NCBI GenBank assembly: GCA_900549105.1
Contig: URND01000044.1
Span: 1 to 21,227, forward strand
Length of the DNA stretch: 21,227 bases
Origin: an uncultured Eubacteriales bacterium
GTDB lineage: Bacteria > Bacillota > Clostridia > Lachnospirales > Lachnospiraceae
Direction: 5' to 3'
The notes beneath the pieces are model-generated. The model was given only the letters and a program-made list of their open reading frames with translations, was not told the DNA's origin and did not search any database. Every line of letters begins with the position of its first letter. Position 1 is the stretch's first letter. Below, in pieces: positions 1-7,265 of this stretch. Position numbers and translations under genes: made by a program.

Positions 1-230
1 AGCTGAATCTCTGGATAATACTTGTATGCCTTTTCTCTGATCGCCTCAAACTTCTCTCTCAATACTTCTGTATCCGGATGTCCAAACTTCGGACCGTAAT
101 GCGGAGTCAGTATTACCTGATCCACGCCTTGTTCCCGTTCTTCATCCAACAGTCCCATTGAATCATTGATGTCCTTTGCTCCATCATCAACTCCATATAA
201 TATATGTGTATGAATATCTATCAACGCCAT
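1..230 (-). CDS. CpsB/CapC (YwqE)-type PHP-family tyrosine-protein phosphatase, 5' part only
   Basis: This is the N-terminal 76 residues of a gene that runs off the left edge. It starts at ATG 230-228. The translation opens with an HxH metal-binding motif (DIHTHILYGVDDGAKD from residue 5, with His7 and His9) and continues with LTPHYGP. Both are characteristic of the PHP-domain phosphatases CpsB, CapC and YwqE. In the known family these manganese-dependent enzymes dephosphorylate the tyrosine kinase that controls capsule or exopolysaccharide polymerisation, so a polysaccharide locus probably lies to the left (inference). The gene has its own promoter-like sequence at 301-329. The RBS is weak (AAGAGA, about 5 bases before the ATG). 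Another PHP-family phosphatase or hydrolase cannot be excluded from 76 residues. Confidence 0.85.
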   Translation of the reverse strand, partial: MALIDIHTHILYGVDDGAKDINDSMGLLDEEREQGVDQVILTPHYGPKFGHPDTEVLREKFEAIREKAYKYYPEIQ

Positions 231-300
231 AACAATCTCTTTTCTAATGTTGGCATGATATATATATTATTTTTGATAACTTAAGAAATATACTAATATA

Positions 301-329
301 ATATACCATCTTTATTCTCAAGTTACAAT
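301..329 (-). promoter_or_regulatory. Sigma-A-type promoter for the CpsB-like gene
   Basis: On the minus strand, TTGTAA (324-329) is followed by a 17-base spacer and TATATT (301-306). It lies about 70 bases upstream of the start at 230, within AT-rich DNA, which allows a leader of roughly 65 bases. It matches 4 of 6 consensus bases at -35 and 5 of 6 at -10. Confidence 0.5.
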
Positions 330-362
330 GCTTTTTCTTATCAAAAAGAAATACAATTTATA

Positions 363-1955
363 CTATTCTTTGCTGAACTCAACTAACTCTAATCCCTCAT
401 TACGATCAAGTACAAACTGGATTCCCCATTCATTCTTAAATAACAACAGTGGATTTCCTCGCATATCTTTGACTTTCTTAACTTCAGATACCCCACGTAA
501 TTTGTTCATATCCGTGTTGCGGTCTTTGATCCAGCGGATTGCCTGATATGGCAATGGTTCTAAACGGATCTCGCAGTTGTATTCATTTTCCAGACGGTAT
601 TTTAAGACATCAAACTGAAGTGTTCCTACAACTCCGACGATGATCTCTGCAAATCCTGCCTCGTGTTCCTGGAAGATCTGGATTGCACCTTCCTGTGCGA
701 TCTGTTCTACACCTTTCACAAACTGCTTACGCTTCATAGAATCTAACTGAATGACTCTTGCAAAATGTTCTGGTGCGAATGTTGGGATTCCTTCATATTC
801 AAAGTCATCTTTTGGAAGGCAGACAGTGTCTCCGATAGAGAAGATTCCCGGGTCAAATACTCCGATGATATCTCCTGCATACGCCTCTTCTACGATCTTA
901 CGTTCCTGTGCCATGATTTGCTGTGGCTGGGAAAGCCTCATCTTTTTCTTACTCTGTACATGTTTTACTTCCATGTTCGCTTCGAATTTACCGGAACAGA
1001 TTCTCATAAATGCAATTCTGTCACGGTGGTTTTTGTTCATATTTGCCTGAATCTTAAAGACAAACGCTGAAAAACCATTTTCCACAGGATCTACTTCTTC
1101 TCCCTTGGATGTTCTTGCAAGTGGTCTGTTTGTCATCTTCAGGAAATGCTCTAAGAATGGTTCTACACCAAAGTTTGTAAGTGCTGATCCAAAGAATACT
1201 GGAGATAGTTTTCCCTGATGTACTTTCTCCATATCAAGATCTGCTGCCGCACCATCTAACAATTCAATTTCTTCCATCAGATTCTCATAGAAATCTTCTC
1301 CGATCAGATCTGCTGCATTATCATCATCTGCTGAAATAATCGTTTCTTTTGCTTCTTTTGCACCACCTGTGGAGACTGCCTCGAATCGTAAGATATTTCT
1401 TGATGCACGCTCGTATACACCCTTAAATTCTTTTCCACATCCGATCGGCCAGTTGATCGGACATGTCTCGATCCCTAAGACTTTCTCGATATCGTCTAAC
1501 AGATCGAAAGTATCCTTAGCTTCACGGTCCATCTTGTTGATAAATGTAAAGATCGGGATATGTCTCATAACACAGACCTTAAATAACTTGATCGTCTGTG
1601 GCTCCACACCCTTGGAAGCATCGATCACCATGACGGCACAATCCGCTGCCATCAGTGTACGATACGTATCTTCTGAGAAATCCTCATGTCCTGGTGTATC
1701 AAGGATATTGATACATTTTCCTTCGTATTCAAACTGTAATACAGAAGAAGTGACAGAGATACCTCTTTCTTTTTCAATCTCCATCCAGTCTGAAACCGCA
1801 TGTTTCGCTGTTGCCTTTCCTTTTACAGAACCTGCCTGATTGATTGCCCCACCATATAACAGAAACTTCTCTGTCAGGGTAGTCTTACCTGCATCCGGAT
1901 GGGAAATGATGGCAAAGGTTCTTCGTTTATTAATTTCTTCTTTAAAATCAGCCAA
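363..1955 (-). CDS. prfC: Peptide chain release factor 3 (RF3), translational GTPase
   Basis: RF3 is a cytoplasmic GTPase that recycles RF1 and RF2 from the ribosome after peptide release. The 530-residue length matches the family (E. coli RF3 is about 529). The GTPase motifs are all present: G1 in ISHPDAGKTTLTEK (residues 17-30), G3 in DTPGHEDFS, and G4 in INKMDR. The C-terminal half carries the RF3-type domains (for example VVGTLQFDVLKYRLENEYN). The start is TTG at 1955-1953. GGAGG at 1963-1967 sits 7 bases before it, and the upstream in-frame ATG meets a stop after four codons. A near-perfect promoter lies at 2001-2030. No clear terminator separates it from the CpsB-like gene. By hand count none of its roughly 25 Arg codons is CGG, unlike the genes to its right. 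Confidence 0.96.
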   Translation of the reverse strand: MADFKEEINKRRTFAIISHPDAGKTTLTEKFLLYGGAINQAGSVKGKATAKHAVSDWMEIEKERGISVTSSVLQFEYEGKCINILDTPGHEDFSEDTYRTLMAADCAVMVIDASKGVEPQTIKLFKVCVMRHIPIFTFINKMDREAKDTFDLLDDIEKVLGIETCPINWPIGCGKEFKGVYERASRNILRFEAVSTGGAKEAKETIISADDDNAADLIGEDFYENLMEEIELLDGAAADLDMEKVHQGKLSPVFFGSALTNFGVEPFLEHFLKMTNRPLARTSKGEEVDPVENGFSAFVFKIQANMNKNHRDRIAFMRICSGKFEANMEVKHVQSKKKMRLSQPQQIMAQERKIVEEAYAGDIIGVFDPGIFSIGDTVCLPKDDFEYEGIPTFAPEHFARVIQLDSMKRKQFVKGVEQIAQEGAIQIFQEHEAGFAEIIVGVVGTLQFDVLKYRLENEYNCEIRLEPLPYQAIRWIKDRNTDMNKLRGVSEVKKVKDMRGNPLLLFKNEWGIQFVLDRNEGLELVEFSKE

Positions 1956-2000
1956 GGGAATACCTCCAAATCATATCTGTTTCATAATCACTAAATTAGA

Positions 2001-2030
2001 ATTATAGCTTATAGCTAAAGGCAGTGTCAA
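2001..2030 (-). promoter_or_regulatory. Consensus sigma-A promoter of prfC
   Basis: On the minus strand, a perfect TTGACA (2025-2030), an 18-base spacer and a perfect TATAAT (2001-2006) lie 46 bases upstream of the prfC TTG start. This is the closest match to consensus in the window. It is back to back with the promoter of the endonuclease-family gene at 2040-2068. Confidence 0.8.
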
Positions 2031-2039
2031 TATTAAAGA

Positions 2040-2068
2040 TTGACTTATATAAAATCACTGTTTAAAAT
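2040..2068 (+). promoter_or_regulatory. Sigma-A-type promoter for the endonuclease/exonuclease/phosphatase gene
   Basis: TTGACT (2040-2045), a 17-base spacer and TAAAAT (2063-2068). Transcription would begin near 2075, giving a very short leader before the ATG at 2092 and arguing against the upstream GTG at 2083 as the start. Confidence 0.6.
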
Positions 2069-2091
2069 AGGAAAAAAGGGGTGTGAAAAAC

Positions 2092-3225
2092 ATGAAAAAA
2101 GCAGAAAAAGGGCGAAAAATAAGCGGGGGCGGCCTGGTTTTACGAGGCATAATTATTATATTTTTAGCCCTGATTCTCGTGGTTGGCGGATATGTGATTT
2201 ACTTGCAGTCAAATTACTATCGGATTGAGGACCACGCAGTACTGGAAGTTGAAAATAACGGAGAAAATGTGCTGAAAACCGGAGACACTTATTCGGTTGT
2301 TACATATAATATTGGTTTCGGGGCCTATGGGCCAGATTACAGCTTTTTTATGGACACAGGTGAGATGAAAGATGGGACCAAAACATCAGGGAAATATGGC
2401 AAGGCGATGAGCCTGGAATCGGTTGAAACCCATACCGAAGGGGCTCTGGGAGTTATTGAAGATTTGGACGCCGATTTTTATCTGCTGCAGGAAGTGGATG
2501 TGGATGCGGATAGAAGCTACCATGTGAATCAGAAAGATTTTATAAAAACGGCGATGGCGGGATATGCCAGTGTTTTCGCCAATAATTTCCATTCCGCCTA
2601 TTTATTCTATCCATTTAATGACCCTCATGGGGCGGTTCAGGCCGGGTTGCTGAATTTTAGCCGTTATCAGATTTCAGAGGCGGAGCGCCGAAGCTATCCG
2701 GTGGACAACAGTTTTATTACAAAGTTTACGGATTTGGACCGGTGCTTTGCACAAATGCGTCTTCCGGTGGAGGGCGGTCAAGAGCTGGTGCTGATTAACA
2801 GCCATATGTCGGCCTATGATGAGGGCGGTACGATTCGGGCTCAGCAGCTGGAATTGTTAAATTCTGTGATGAGTGAGGAGTATGCTAAAGGAAACTATGT
2901 CATTGTTGGCGGAGATTTCAATCATGCCATGGGAGAAGCCGTGGCCGAAGGCTTTCCTTCAGAGCAGAAATTTCCGGCATGGGTTGCCGTGCTGACGGAG
3001 GATGACCTTGCCGATGGAGTGCGGATTGTGCGGGCGGAAAATGAACTGGAAGTGCCGACCTGCCGGGGCGCTGATATCGTATACACAAAAGGCGTGAATT
3101 ATACGACAGTTGTCGACGGATTCCTTGTGACCGATAATGTCCGGGCCACCGCGGAAAATGTCGATACGGATTTTGCCTATAGCGACCATAATCCGGTGAA
3201 ACTTCAGTTTGAATTAATAAAATAA
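2092..3225 (+). CDS. Membrane-anchored endonuclease/exonuclease/phosphatase (EEP) family protein
   Basis: A 377-residue protein. A basic N-terminus is followed by one hydrophobic segment (about residues 14-38), so it is probably anchored in the membrane with the catalytic domain outside. The DNase I-like EEP fold is supported by its motifs in order: TYNIG with Asn73, LQEVD with Glu134, NSHMSAYDEGG, GGDFNH with Asp275 and Asn277, and SDHNP with Asp365 and His366. These are the metal-binding and catalytic residues of the family, which includes nucleases, sphingomyelinases and phosphoinositide phosphatases. The substrate cannot be told from sequence. ATG 2092 is chosen because AGGGG at 2077-2081 is 10 bases away, whereas GTG 2083 would sit directly on it. 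It is a single-gene unit with its own promoter and terminator. Confidence 0.88.
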   Translation: MKKAEKGRKISGGGLVLRGIIIIFLALILVVGGYVIYLQSNYYRIEDHAVLEVENNGENVLKTGDTYSVVTYNIGFGAYGPDYSFFMDTGEMKDGTKTSGKYGKAMSLESVETHTEGALGVIEDLDADFYLLQEVDVDADRSYHVNQKDFIKTAMAGYASVFANNFHSAYLFYPFNDPHGAVQAGLLNFSRYQISEAERRSYPVDNSFITKFTDLDRCFAQMRLPVEGGQELVLINSHMSAYDEGGTIRAQQLELLNSVMSEEYAKGNYVIVGGDFNHAMGEAVAEGFPSEQKFPAWVAVLTEDDLADGVRIVRAENELEVPTCRGADIVYTKGVNYTTVVDGFLVTDNVRATAENVDTDFAYSDHNPVKLQFELIK

Positions 3226-3241
3226 GCAGAAATCAATACGG

Positions 3242-3283
3242 AAACTCCTGTTTTGGCATGTATCCAGAGCAGGAGTTTTTTTT
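3242..3283 (+). terminator. Rho-independent terminator after the EEP gene
   Basis: A 15-bp stem (3242-3256 with 3264-3278, including two G-U pairs) closes a 7-base loop CATGTAT and is followed by a run of T to 3283. It lies 16 bases after the stop codon. Confidence 0.9.
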
Positions 3284-3316
3284 GACTGGATAATTGCTGT
3301 AAAAAATTATTATTTT

Positions 3317-3343
3317 TGTATGGATTTTGGTGGAAAAGGCGTC
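3317..3343 (+). promoter_or_regulatory. Candidate ECF-type (autoregulated) promoter of the sigma/anti-sigma pair
   Basis: Upstream of the sigma factor gene, TGTATGGATTTTGG (3317-3330) is followed at ECF-like spacing by CGTC (3340-3343), within CGTCTAATAAAT. A CGTC-type -10 and a TG-A/TTT-type -35 are the general form of ECF promoters, and autoregulation is usual for these pairs. The -35 lacks the AAC core, so this is an inference. Confidence 0.45.
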
Positions 3344-3391
3344 TAATAAATACAAACAATCGTTGACAGCGATAAGTTTTAAGGAGGCGGA

Positions 3392-3925
3392 ATGGTGAAA
3401 GAAGAGAAAATGAAACGCTTGGTGAGAAGCGCCATACGCGGCAATGTGGATGCCTATGGACAATTAATTGAAGTATATAAAACCTATTTGTACAGAACTG
3501 CCTGGTTATATGTGCGGAATGAAGATTTAGCGCTGGATGTGGTGCAGGAAAGTATTTTAAAGGGTTTTCGGCAGATAAAAACCCTGAAAGAGGCAAGGTA
3601 TTTTAAAACGTGGCTGACACGTATTTTAATTAATACGGCGAAAGATATGCTGAGCCGTCAGATGCGGGTGCTTCAGTTGGAGCAGGTGCGGGAATCGGCG
3701 GCTGAGACGCAGAATACTCTAGAGGAGAAAATGGATTTATGTGATGCCATACAGAAGCTTCCGGAGCAGTATCAGTCGGTGGTTATATTGAGATATTTTA
3801 ATGATATGAAGCTGTCCGAGATTGCGGAGATACTGCAGATACCGGAAGGGTCAGTATCCGCTTATCTGTTTCGGGCAAAGCGGGAACTAAAAAATATTTT
3901 GAAGGAGGGATACCGATATGCGTGA
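3392..3925 (+). CDS. RNA polymerase sigma-70 factor, ECF subfamily
   Basis: A 177-residue sigma factor with only the two ECF domains. The sigma-2 region spans about residues 19-85 (LALDVVQESILKGFRQI, then KTWLTRILINTAKD). The sigma-4 helix-turn-helix region spans about residues 115-170 (LPEQYQSVVILRYFNDMKL, then EIAEILQIPEGSVSAYLFRA). AAGGAGG at 3381-3387 lies 4 bases before ATG 3392 and 7 bases before GTG 3395, so either could be used. The difference is one residue. The gene overlaps the next one by 8 bases (ATGCGTGA), which implies translational coupling with its membrane anti-sigma partner. Such pairs usually respond to cell-envelope stress; the actual signal here is unknown. Confidence 0.93.
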   Translation: MVKEEKMKRLVRSAIRGNVDAYGQLIEVYKTYLYRTAWLYVRNEDLALDVVQESILKGFRQIKTLKEARYFKTWLTRILINTAKDMLSRQMRVLQLEQVRESAAETQNTLEEKMDLCDAIQKLPEQYQSVVILRYFNDMKLSEIAEILQIPEGSVSAYLFRAKRELKNILKEGYRYA

Positions 3926-5108
3926 TTGGATGGAAAAAATTCCTGTGTCTGAGGCGTTGGATGCAGTCGTGAAAAAGAGTATAAATCAGTTGAAATTTGA
4001 GCAGAAGAGGAAGCGCAGACACCGTTGGATGATGGCAGGGGGCGTGACGGCTGCGGCATTTGCAGTGATAATCGCTTTCTTTGGAGTCCATCCGGCTCTG
4101 GCAAGTAAACTTCCTTTTATCGGGCATTTATTTGAGAAAGTCGAGGAAGATGTTTCCTATTCAGGAAAGTACAGTGAAAAAGCAGAAACGCTGCTTTCGG
4201 TGGAGGAAGCAGACAGGGTGGATGAAGGTGAAGCGGTAGATTCTCCCTATATCCAGACATTTAATGGGGTGACTGTAACAATATCTGAAGTTTACTGTAA
4301 TCGGTATGCAATCTACCTTGCTGTTAAAATCTATTGTGAGGAAGGATTCCCGGAGGATTTTGACAATAGAAATAAAGAAGATATCGAACACAGGGCTGTC
4401 ATGATGCATGACAGCAATTCAAGCTTCGGGGATAATTTGATTGGACGCTCTACGGAGTGGATTCAGGGGATGTTTGAAGACGACCACACCTTCGTTGGCA
4501 TTTACAGAGAAGATATTTTTCCGGTGGAGGACGCTGAAACCTATGAGAAAAAGTATCTTCCGGATACTTTTACTTACACATGGAGAATTTATGATTTGTT
4601 CGGCACATCCAGTGTGGGAAGTGAACGAAGAGTGCATAAGCCGGACGGAACGGAATATGTTTCATGGGATGAGGAATGTAAGCATTACCAGGGGCAATGG
4701 TGTTTTGAAATGGAGATTCATAAAGATGAATCCCGCACGCAGACGGTAGAAGTCGGAATGGTGGGCGATGACGGCGTAGGTATTCAGGAGGTCATTAAAA
4801 CGCCTTATGAGGTGACGGCAAATCTGATTATTCCGGAAGGCCGGACAGAGGGGGAGTACATGCTGATCATCTGTGATTCTGAGGGGGATATATTGCCAAA
4901 CCGGGGAAATAGCGCATCTATGTATAATGTTTATCAGCAAAATACGGATAAAGTCTACGTTTTTGTTTGTGATACTCATGAGTATCTGGATGAATTGAAG
5001 GGATATCGGTGGAAGGGAGATTATGAAGAAAAGAAAAAAGAAAAAACCTTTGCGGAATATCTGTCCGAGCATGCGCTGGCCTCGGCGGAGGTGACATTTG
5101 AGGAGTGA
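3918..5108 (+). CDS. Membrane anti-sigma factor with DUF4179 domain
   Basis: A 396-residue protein encoded directly after, and overlapping, the ECF sigma gene. The N-terminal 36 residues are charged and would face the cytoplasm, where the sigma factor would be bound. One transmembrane segment follows (about residues 37-57, rich in Ala, Val and Ile). Then comes the juxtamembrane phrase VHPALASKLPFIGHLFEK, which is typical of DUF4179 proteins, and a large extracellular region of about 330 residues. The family link and gene order support an anti-sigma role; release could be by proteolysis or conformational change. GGAGG at 3903-3908 gives the ribosome binding site. No clear terminator follows: only a 5-bp inverted repeat is seen downstream. 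Confidence 0.85.
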   Translation: MRDWMEKIPVSEALDAVVKKSINQLKFEQKRKRRHRWMMAGGVTAAAFAVIIAFFGVHPALASKLPFIGHLFEKVEEDVSYSGKYSEKAETLLSVEEADRVDEGEAVDSPYIQTFNGVTVTISEVYCNRYAIYLAVKIYCEEGFPEDFDNRNKEDIEHRAVMMHDSNSSFGDNLIGRSTEWIQGMFEDDHTFVGIYREDIFPVEDAETYEKKYLPDTFTYTWRIYDLFGTSSVGSERRVHKPDGTEYVSWDEECKHYQGQWCFEMEIHKDESRTQTVEVGMVGDDGVGIQEVIKTPYEVTANLIIPEGRTEGEYMLIICDSEGDILPNRGNSASMYNVYQQNTDKVYVFVCDTHEYLDELKGYRWKGDYEEKKKEKTFAEYLSEHALASAEVTFEE

Positions 5109-5122
5109 GTTCGAAGAAAAGA

Positions 5123-5152
5123 TTGTTTCGACAGCCCCACCTATGTTATACT
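5123..5152 (+). promoter_or_regulatory. Candidate promoter for the cysteine-tailed unknown gene
   Basis: TTGTTT (5123-5128), an 18-base spacer and TATACT (5147-5152), about 44 bases before the ATG at 5196. The -35 is moderate and the -10 good. The gene could also be read through from the sigma/anti-sigma operon, since no terminator separates them. Confidence 0.5.
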
Positions 5153-5195
5153 GTCTAAAGGGCTTGTGGCATTGACTTGGAAAGGTGGTAATATT

Positions 5196-5723
5196 ATGGA
5201 TAATATTCAGGAGATAGAGACTTCCGTCGGGACTTTCAGAGCCGGACGGGTGGAATTTTATGAAAATGGAGCGGTGAAATCGGCAGAACCGGAGCAGCAG
5301 GTGTTTTTTAAGCATGAAACCGGGCTGTATATTGCCTATGATAATACGCCATTAAAGGATGAAGAGCATCTGCCGACGCTGGAGTTTGCGGAGGATGGCA
5401 GCGTTCAGGCGCTTCGAACAGTTGGAACCGGGTTGATTTGCCGGAGGAAAAATGATACAGTCGGAGGCCGGAAGGCCGGCGGTGTGCTTCAGATTGGGGC
5501 CGAATGGCGGCCGGACCCGAGGAATACGGGGGCAAACGTGCTGATTCCTATTCGAATTCAGTTTTTTGAAAATGAACTGGTAGTTACAGATAGTGATGGA
5601 AAAGTGATACATTTGTCTCTGGATGAATTTGATATTCAGGTGGATTATCTGACAGATAATATTGTCATGGGCGGCGGCTGCGGCGACTGCAGCACATGCA
5701 ATGGATGCTGCAGTATAGAATAA
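5196..5723 (+). CDS. Unrecognised 175-residue protein with a Gly/Cys-rich C-terminal tail
   Basis: I do not recognise the family. The start at ATG 5196 is set by AAAGGTGG at 5181-5188, seven bases upstream; GTG 5166 in the same frame has no RBS. There is no signal peptide and no transmembrane segment. The body looks beta-rich, with three similar strand-turn-strand phrases (VEFYENGAVKS, LEFAEDGSVQALR, IQFFENELVVTDSDG) that resemble degenerate repeats. The last 17 residues are GGGCGDCSTCNGCCSIE, with five cysteines spaced C-x2-C-x2-C-x2-CC. Only one other cysteine occurs earlier (in LICRRK). Such a tail could bind zinc or an iron-sulfur cluster, or be modified or disulfide-bonded. No maturation enzyme lies next to it, so a RiPP precursor role is not supported. 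Confidence 0.8.
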   Translation: MDNIQEIETSVGTFRAGRVEFYENGAVKSAEPEQQVFFKHETGLYIAYDNTPLKDEEHLPTLEFAEDGSVQALRTVGTGLICRRKNDTVGGRKAGGVLQIGAEWRPDPRNTGANVLIPIRIQFFENELVVTDSDGKVIHLSLDEFDIQVDYLTDNIVMGGGCGDCSTCNGCCSIE

Positions 5724-5764
5724 CCGGTGAATCAGAAGACAGCATAAATTTTCATGTGAAATAA

Positions 5765-5794
5765 TTGACAAATATTTTTAAATAATGTTAGAAT
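5765..5794 (+). promoter_or_regulatory. Sigma-A promoter of the citrate synthase gene
   Basis: A perfect TTGACA (5765-5770), an 18-base spacer and TAGAAT (5789-5794). Transcription would start near 5801, just downstream of the first in-frame ATG (5798), so the gene must start at ATG 5828. Confidence 0.75.
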
Positions 5795-5827
5795 CTAATG
5801 AAACAGGGAAATGGAGGTGTATATCTT

Positions 5828-7192
5828 ATGGAGCAGAAAGAGAAAATGAGTCTTGTGGAATATACGGATATATACGGAAAGATATGCGAGAATACAGATT
5901 TAATTTCGGCAGAACTTTTTGATGAATATGGTGTAAAGCGAGGGCTTCGTGATAAGAATGGAAATGGCGTGTTGTCTGGATTAACGCATATTTCAAAGAT
6001 TGAAGCATTTAAAAATGTGGATGGAAAGAAAGTTCCTTGTGACGGCAAGTTATGGTACCGGGGATATAGCGTTATTGATTTGGTGAAGGGATTTCATGGT
6101 GAGCGGTTTGGCTATGAGGAAATTGCCTACCTTCTTTTGTTTGGGCGGCTTCCGAGTTTGCGTGAGCTGGATGAGTTCAAGGGGGTACTGAATGCCAGCC
6201 GGACATTGCCGACAAATTTTACGAGAGATGTTATTATGAAAGCGCCGAGTAAGGATATTATGAATTCCATGACAAAAAGTGTTCTTACCCTGGCATCCTA
6301 TGATGAAAATATGGGGGACCAGTCCATCAGTAATGTGCTGCGCCAGTGCCTGCAGTTGATTGCCATTCTTCCGATGCTGGCGGTCTATGGTTATCATGCC
6401 TTTAACCATTATGAGTGTGGGGACAGTTTTTATATTCACCGGCCGGATGAAAGCCTTTCTACGGCGGAAAATATTCTTCTCATGCTTCGGCCGGATAAGG
6501 CGTATACGGATTTGGAGGCAAAGGTCCTTGACATTGCGCTCGTATTACATATGGAGCATGGCGGCGGAAATAATTCAACATTTACGACTCGTGTTGTATC
6601 TTCGGCCGGTTCAGATACCTATTCCGTTGTGGCGGCGGCCTTATCTTCGCTGAAAGGACCGAAACATGGAGGCGCTAATATTAAGGTTGTCGAGATGATG
6701 CGGGATTTGCGGGAGCAGGTAGCCGATTTGAATGATGAGGAAGCGATTAAAGAATATCTTGGAAAACTTCTGGATAAGCAGGCTTTTGATAAAAAAGGCT
6801 TGATATATGGTATGGGCCATGCCGTGTATTCACTTTCCGACCCGAGGGCCCGTATCTTTAAGAGTTTTGTGGAACGTTTGGCAAAGGCCAAAGGACGGGA
6901 TGAGGAATTCCGCATTTATTCGGCTGTGGAACGTCTGGCGCCGGAAGTCATTGCGGAAAAACGAAAAATTTATAAAGGTGTCAGCGCCAATGTGGACTTT
7001 TACAGCGGCTTTGTTTATAATATGCTGGATATTCCGCTGGAATTATATACTCCGATTTTCGCTATGGCGCGAATTGTGGGATGGAGCGCACACCGCATTG
7101 AAGAACTGGTTAACGTGGATAAAATTATCCGCCCGGCCTATTTGAGTATTATGGAAGAAAAAGAATATCGCTCGTTAGAGGATAGAATATAG
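5828..7192 (+). CDS. Citrate synthase
   Basis: Condenses acetyl-CoA with oxaloacetate to citrate in the cytoplasm, feeding the oxidative branch toward 2-oxoglutarate and glutamate in an anaerobe. The protein has 454 residues from ATG 5828. TGGAGGTG at 5812-5819 gives good spacing, and the ATG at 5798 would precede the transcription start. The catalytic triad is recognisable: His280 in LKGPKHGGAN, His331 in GMGHAVY, and Asp390 in ANVDFYSG. A substrate-binding HMEHGGGNNST lies at His244. The spacing between the first two catalytic residues is about ten residues longer than in E. coli GltA, consistent with the clostridial citrate/methylcitrate synthase group. 2-Methylcitrate synthase activity is the main alternative; there are no prp genes nearby. 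It is monocistronic and converges on larA. Confidence 0.93.
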   Translation: MEQKEKMSLVEYTDIYGKICENTDLISAELFDEYGVKRGLRDKNGNGVLSGLTHISKIEAFKNVDGKKVPCDGKLWYRGYSVIDLVKGFHGERFGYEEIAYLLLFGRLPSLRELDEFKGVLNASRTLPTNFTRDVIMKAPSKDIMNSMTKSVLTLASYDENMGDQSISNVLRQCLQLIAILPMLAVYGYHAFNHYECGDSFYIHRPDESLSTAENILLMLRPDKAYTDLEAKVLDIALVLHMEHGGGNNSTFTTRVVSSAGSDTYSVVAAALSSLKGPKHGGANIKVVEMMRDLREQVADLNDEEAIKEYLGKLLDKQAFDKKGLIYGMGHAVYSLSDPRARIFKSFVERLAKAKGRDEEFRIYSAVERLAPEVIAEKRKIYKGVSANVDFYSGFVYNMLDIPLELYTPIFAMARIVGWSAHRIEELVNVDKIIRPAYLSIMEEKEYRSLEDRI

Positions 7193-7206
7193 TTCAAAGC
7201 TTATAT

Positions 7207-7261
7207 AAAAAACTCTTCTTTTCAGAAACCGTTTCAAGGTTTTGAAAAAGAAGAGTTTTTT
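7207..7261. terminator. Bidirectional terminator between citrate synthase and larA
   Basis: A near-perfect long stem (7207-7230 with 7238-7261, one small mismatch region) closes the loop GTTTCAA (7231-7237). A-tracts on the left and T-tracts on the right give U-runs on both strands, so it can end both convergent genes. The apex GAAACCGTTTCAAGG (7225-7239) is repeated exactly in the terminator at 12365-12379. Confidence 0.9.
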
Positions 7262-7265
7262 AAAA

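Noticed and set aside
332..349. CTTTTT/AAAAAG inverted repeat downstream of prfC, possible terminator
   Set aside because: The 6-bp stem is made mostly of A-T pairs and there is no U-run after it on the minus strand.
3363..3368. TTGACA just before the ECF sigma gene as a sigma-A -35
   Set aside because: The RBS begins 13 bases later, leaving no room for a -10 element and leader.
4662..5315. A 217-codon minus-strand frame over the anti-sigma and cysteine-tail genes
   Set aside because: It overlaps two better supported genes and their intergenic promoter, with no start signal or family resemblance.
5670..5723. Cysteine-rich tail as a RiPP core peptide
   Set aside because: The protein is long and folded-looking, and no radical SAM, LanM/YcaO-type or transporter gene is adjacent; evidence for a peptide product is lacking.
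5798..5827. Upstream ATG of citrate synthase as the true start
   Set aside because: It lies at or before the predicted transcription start and has no RBS; ATG 5828 has TGGAGGTG at good spacing.
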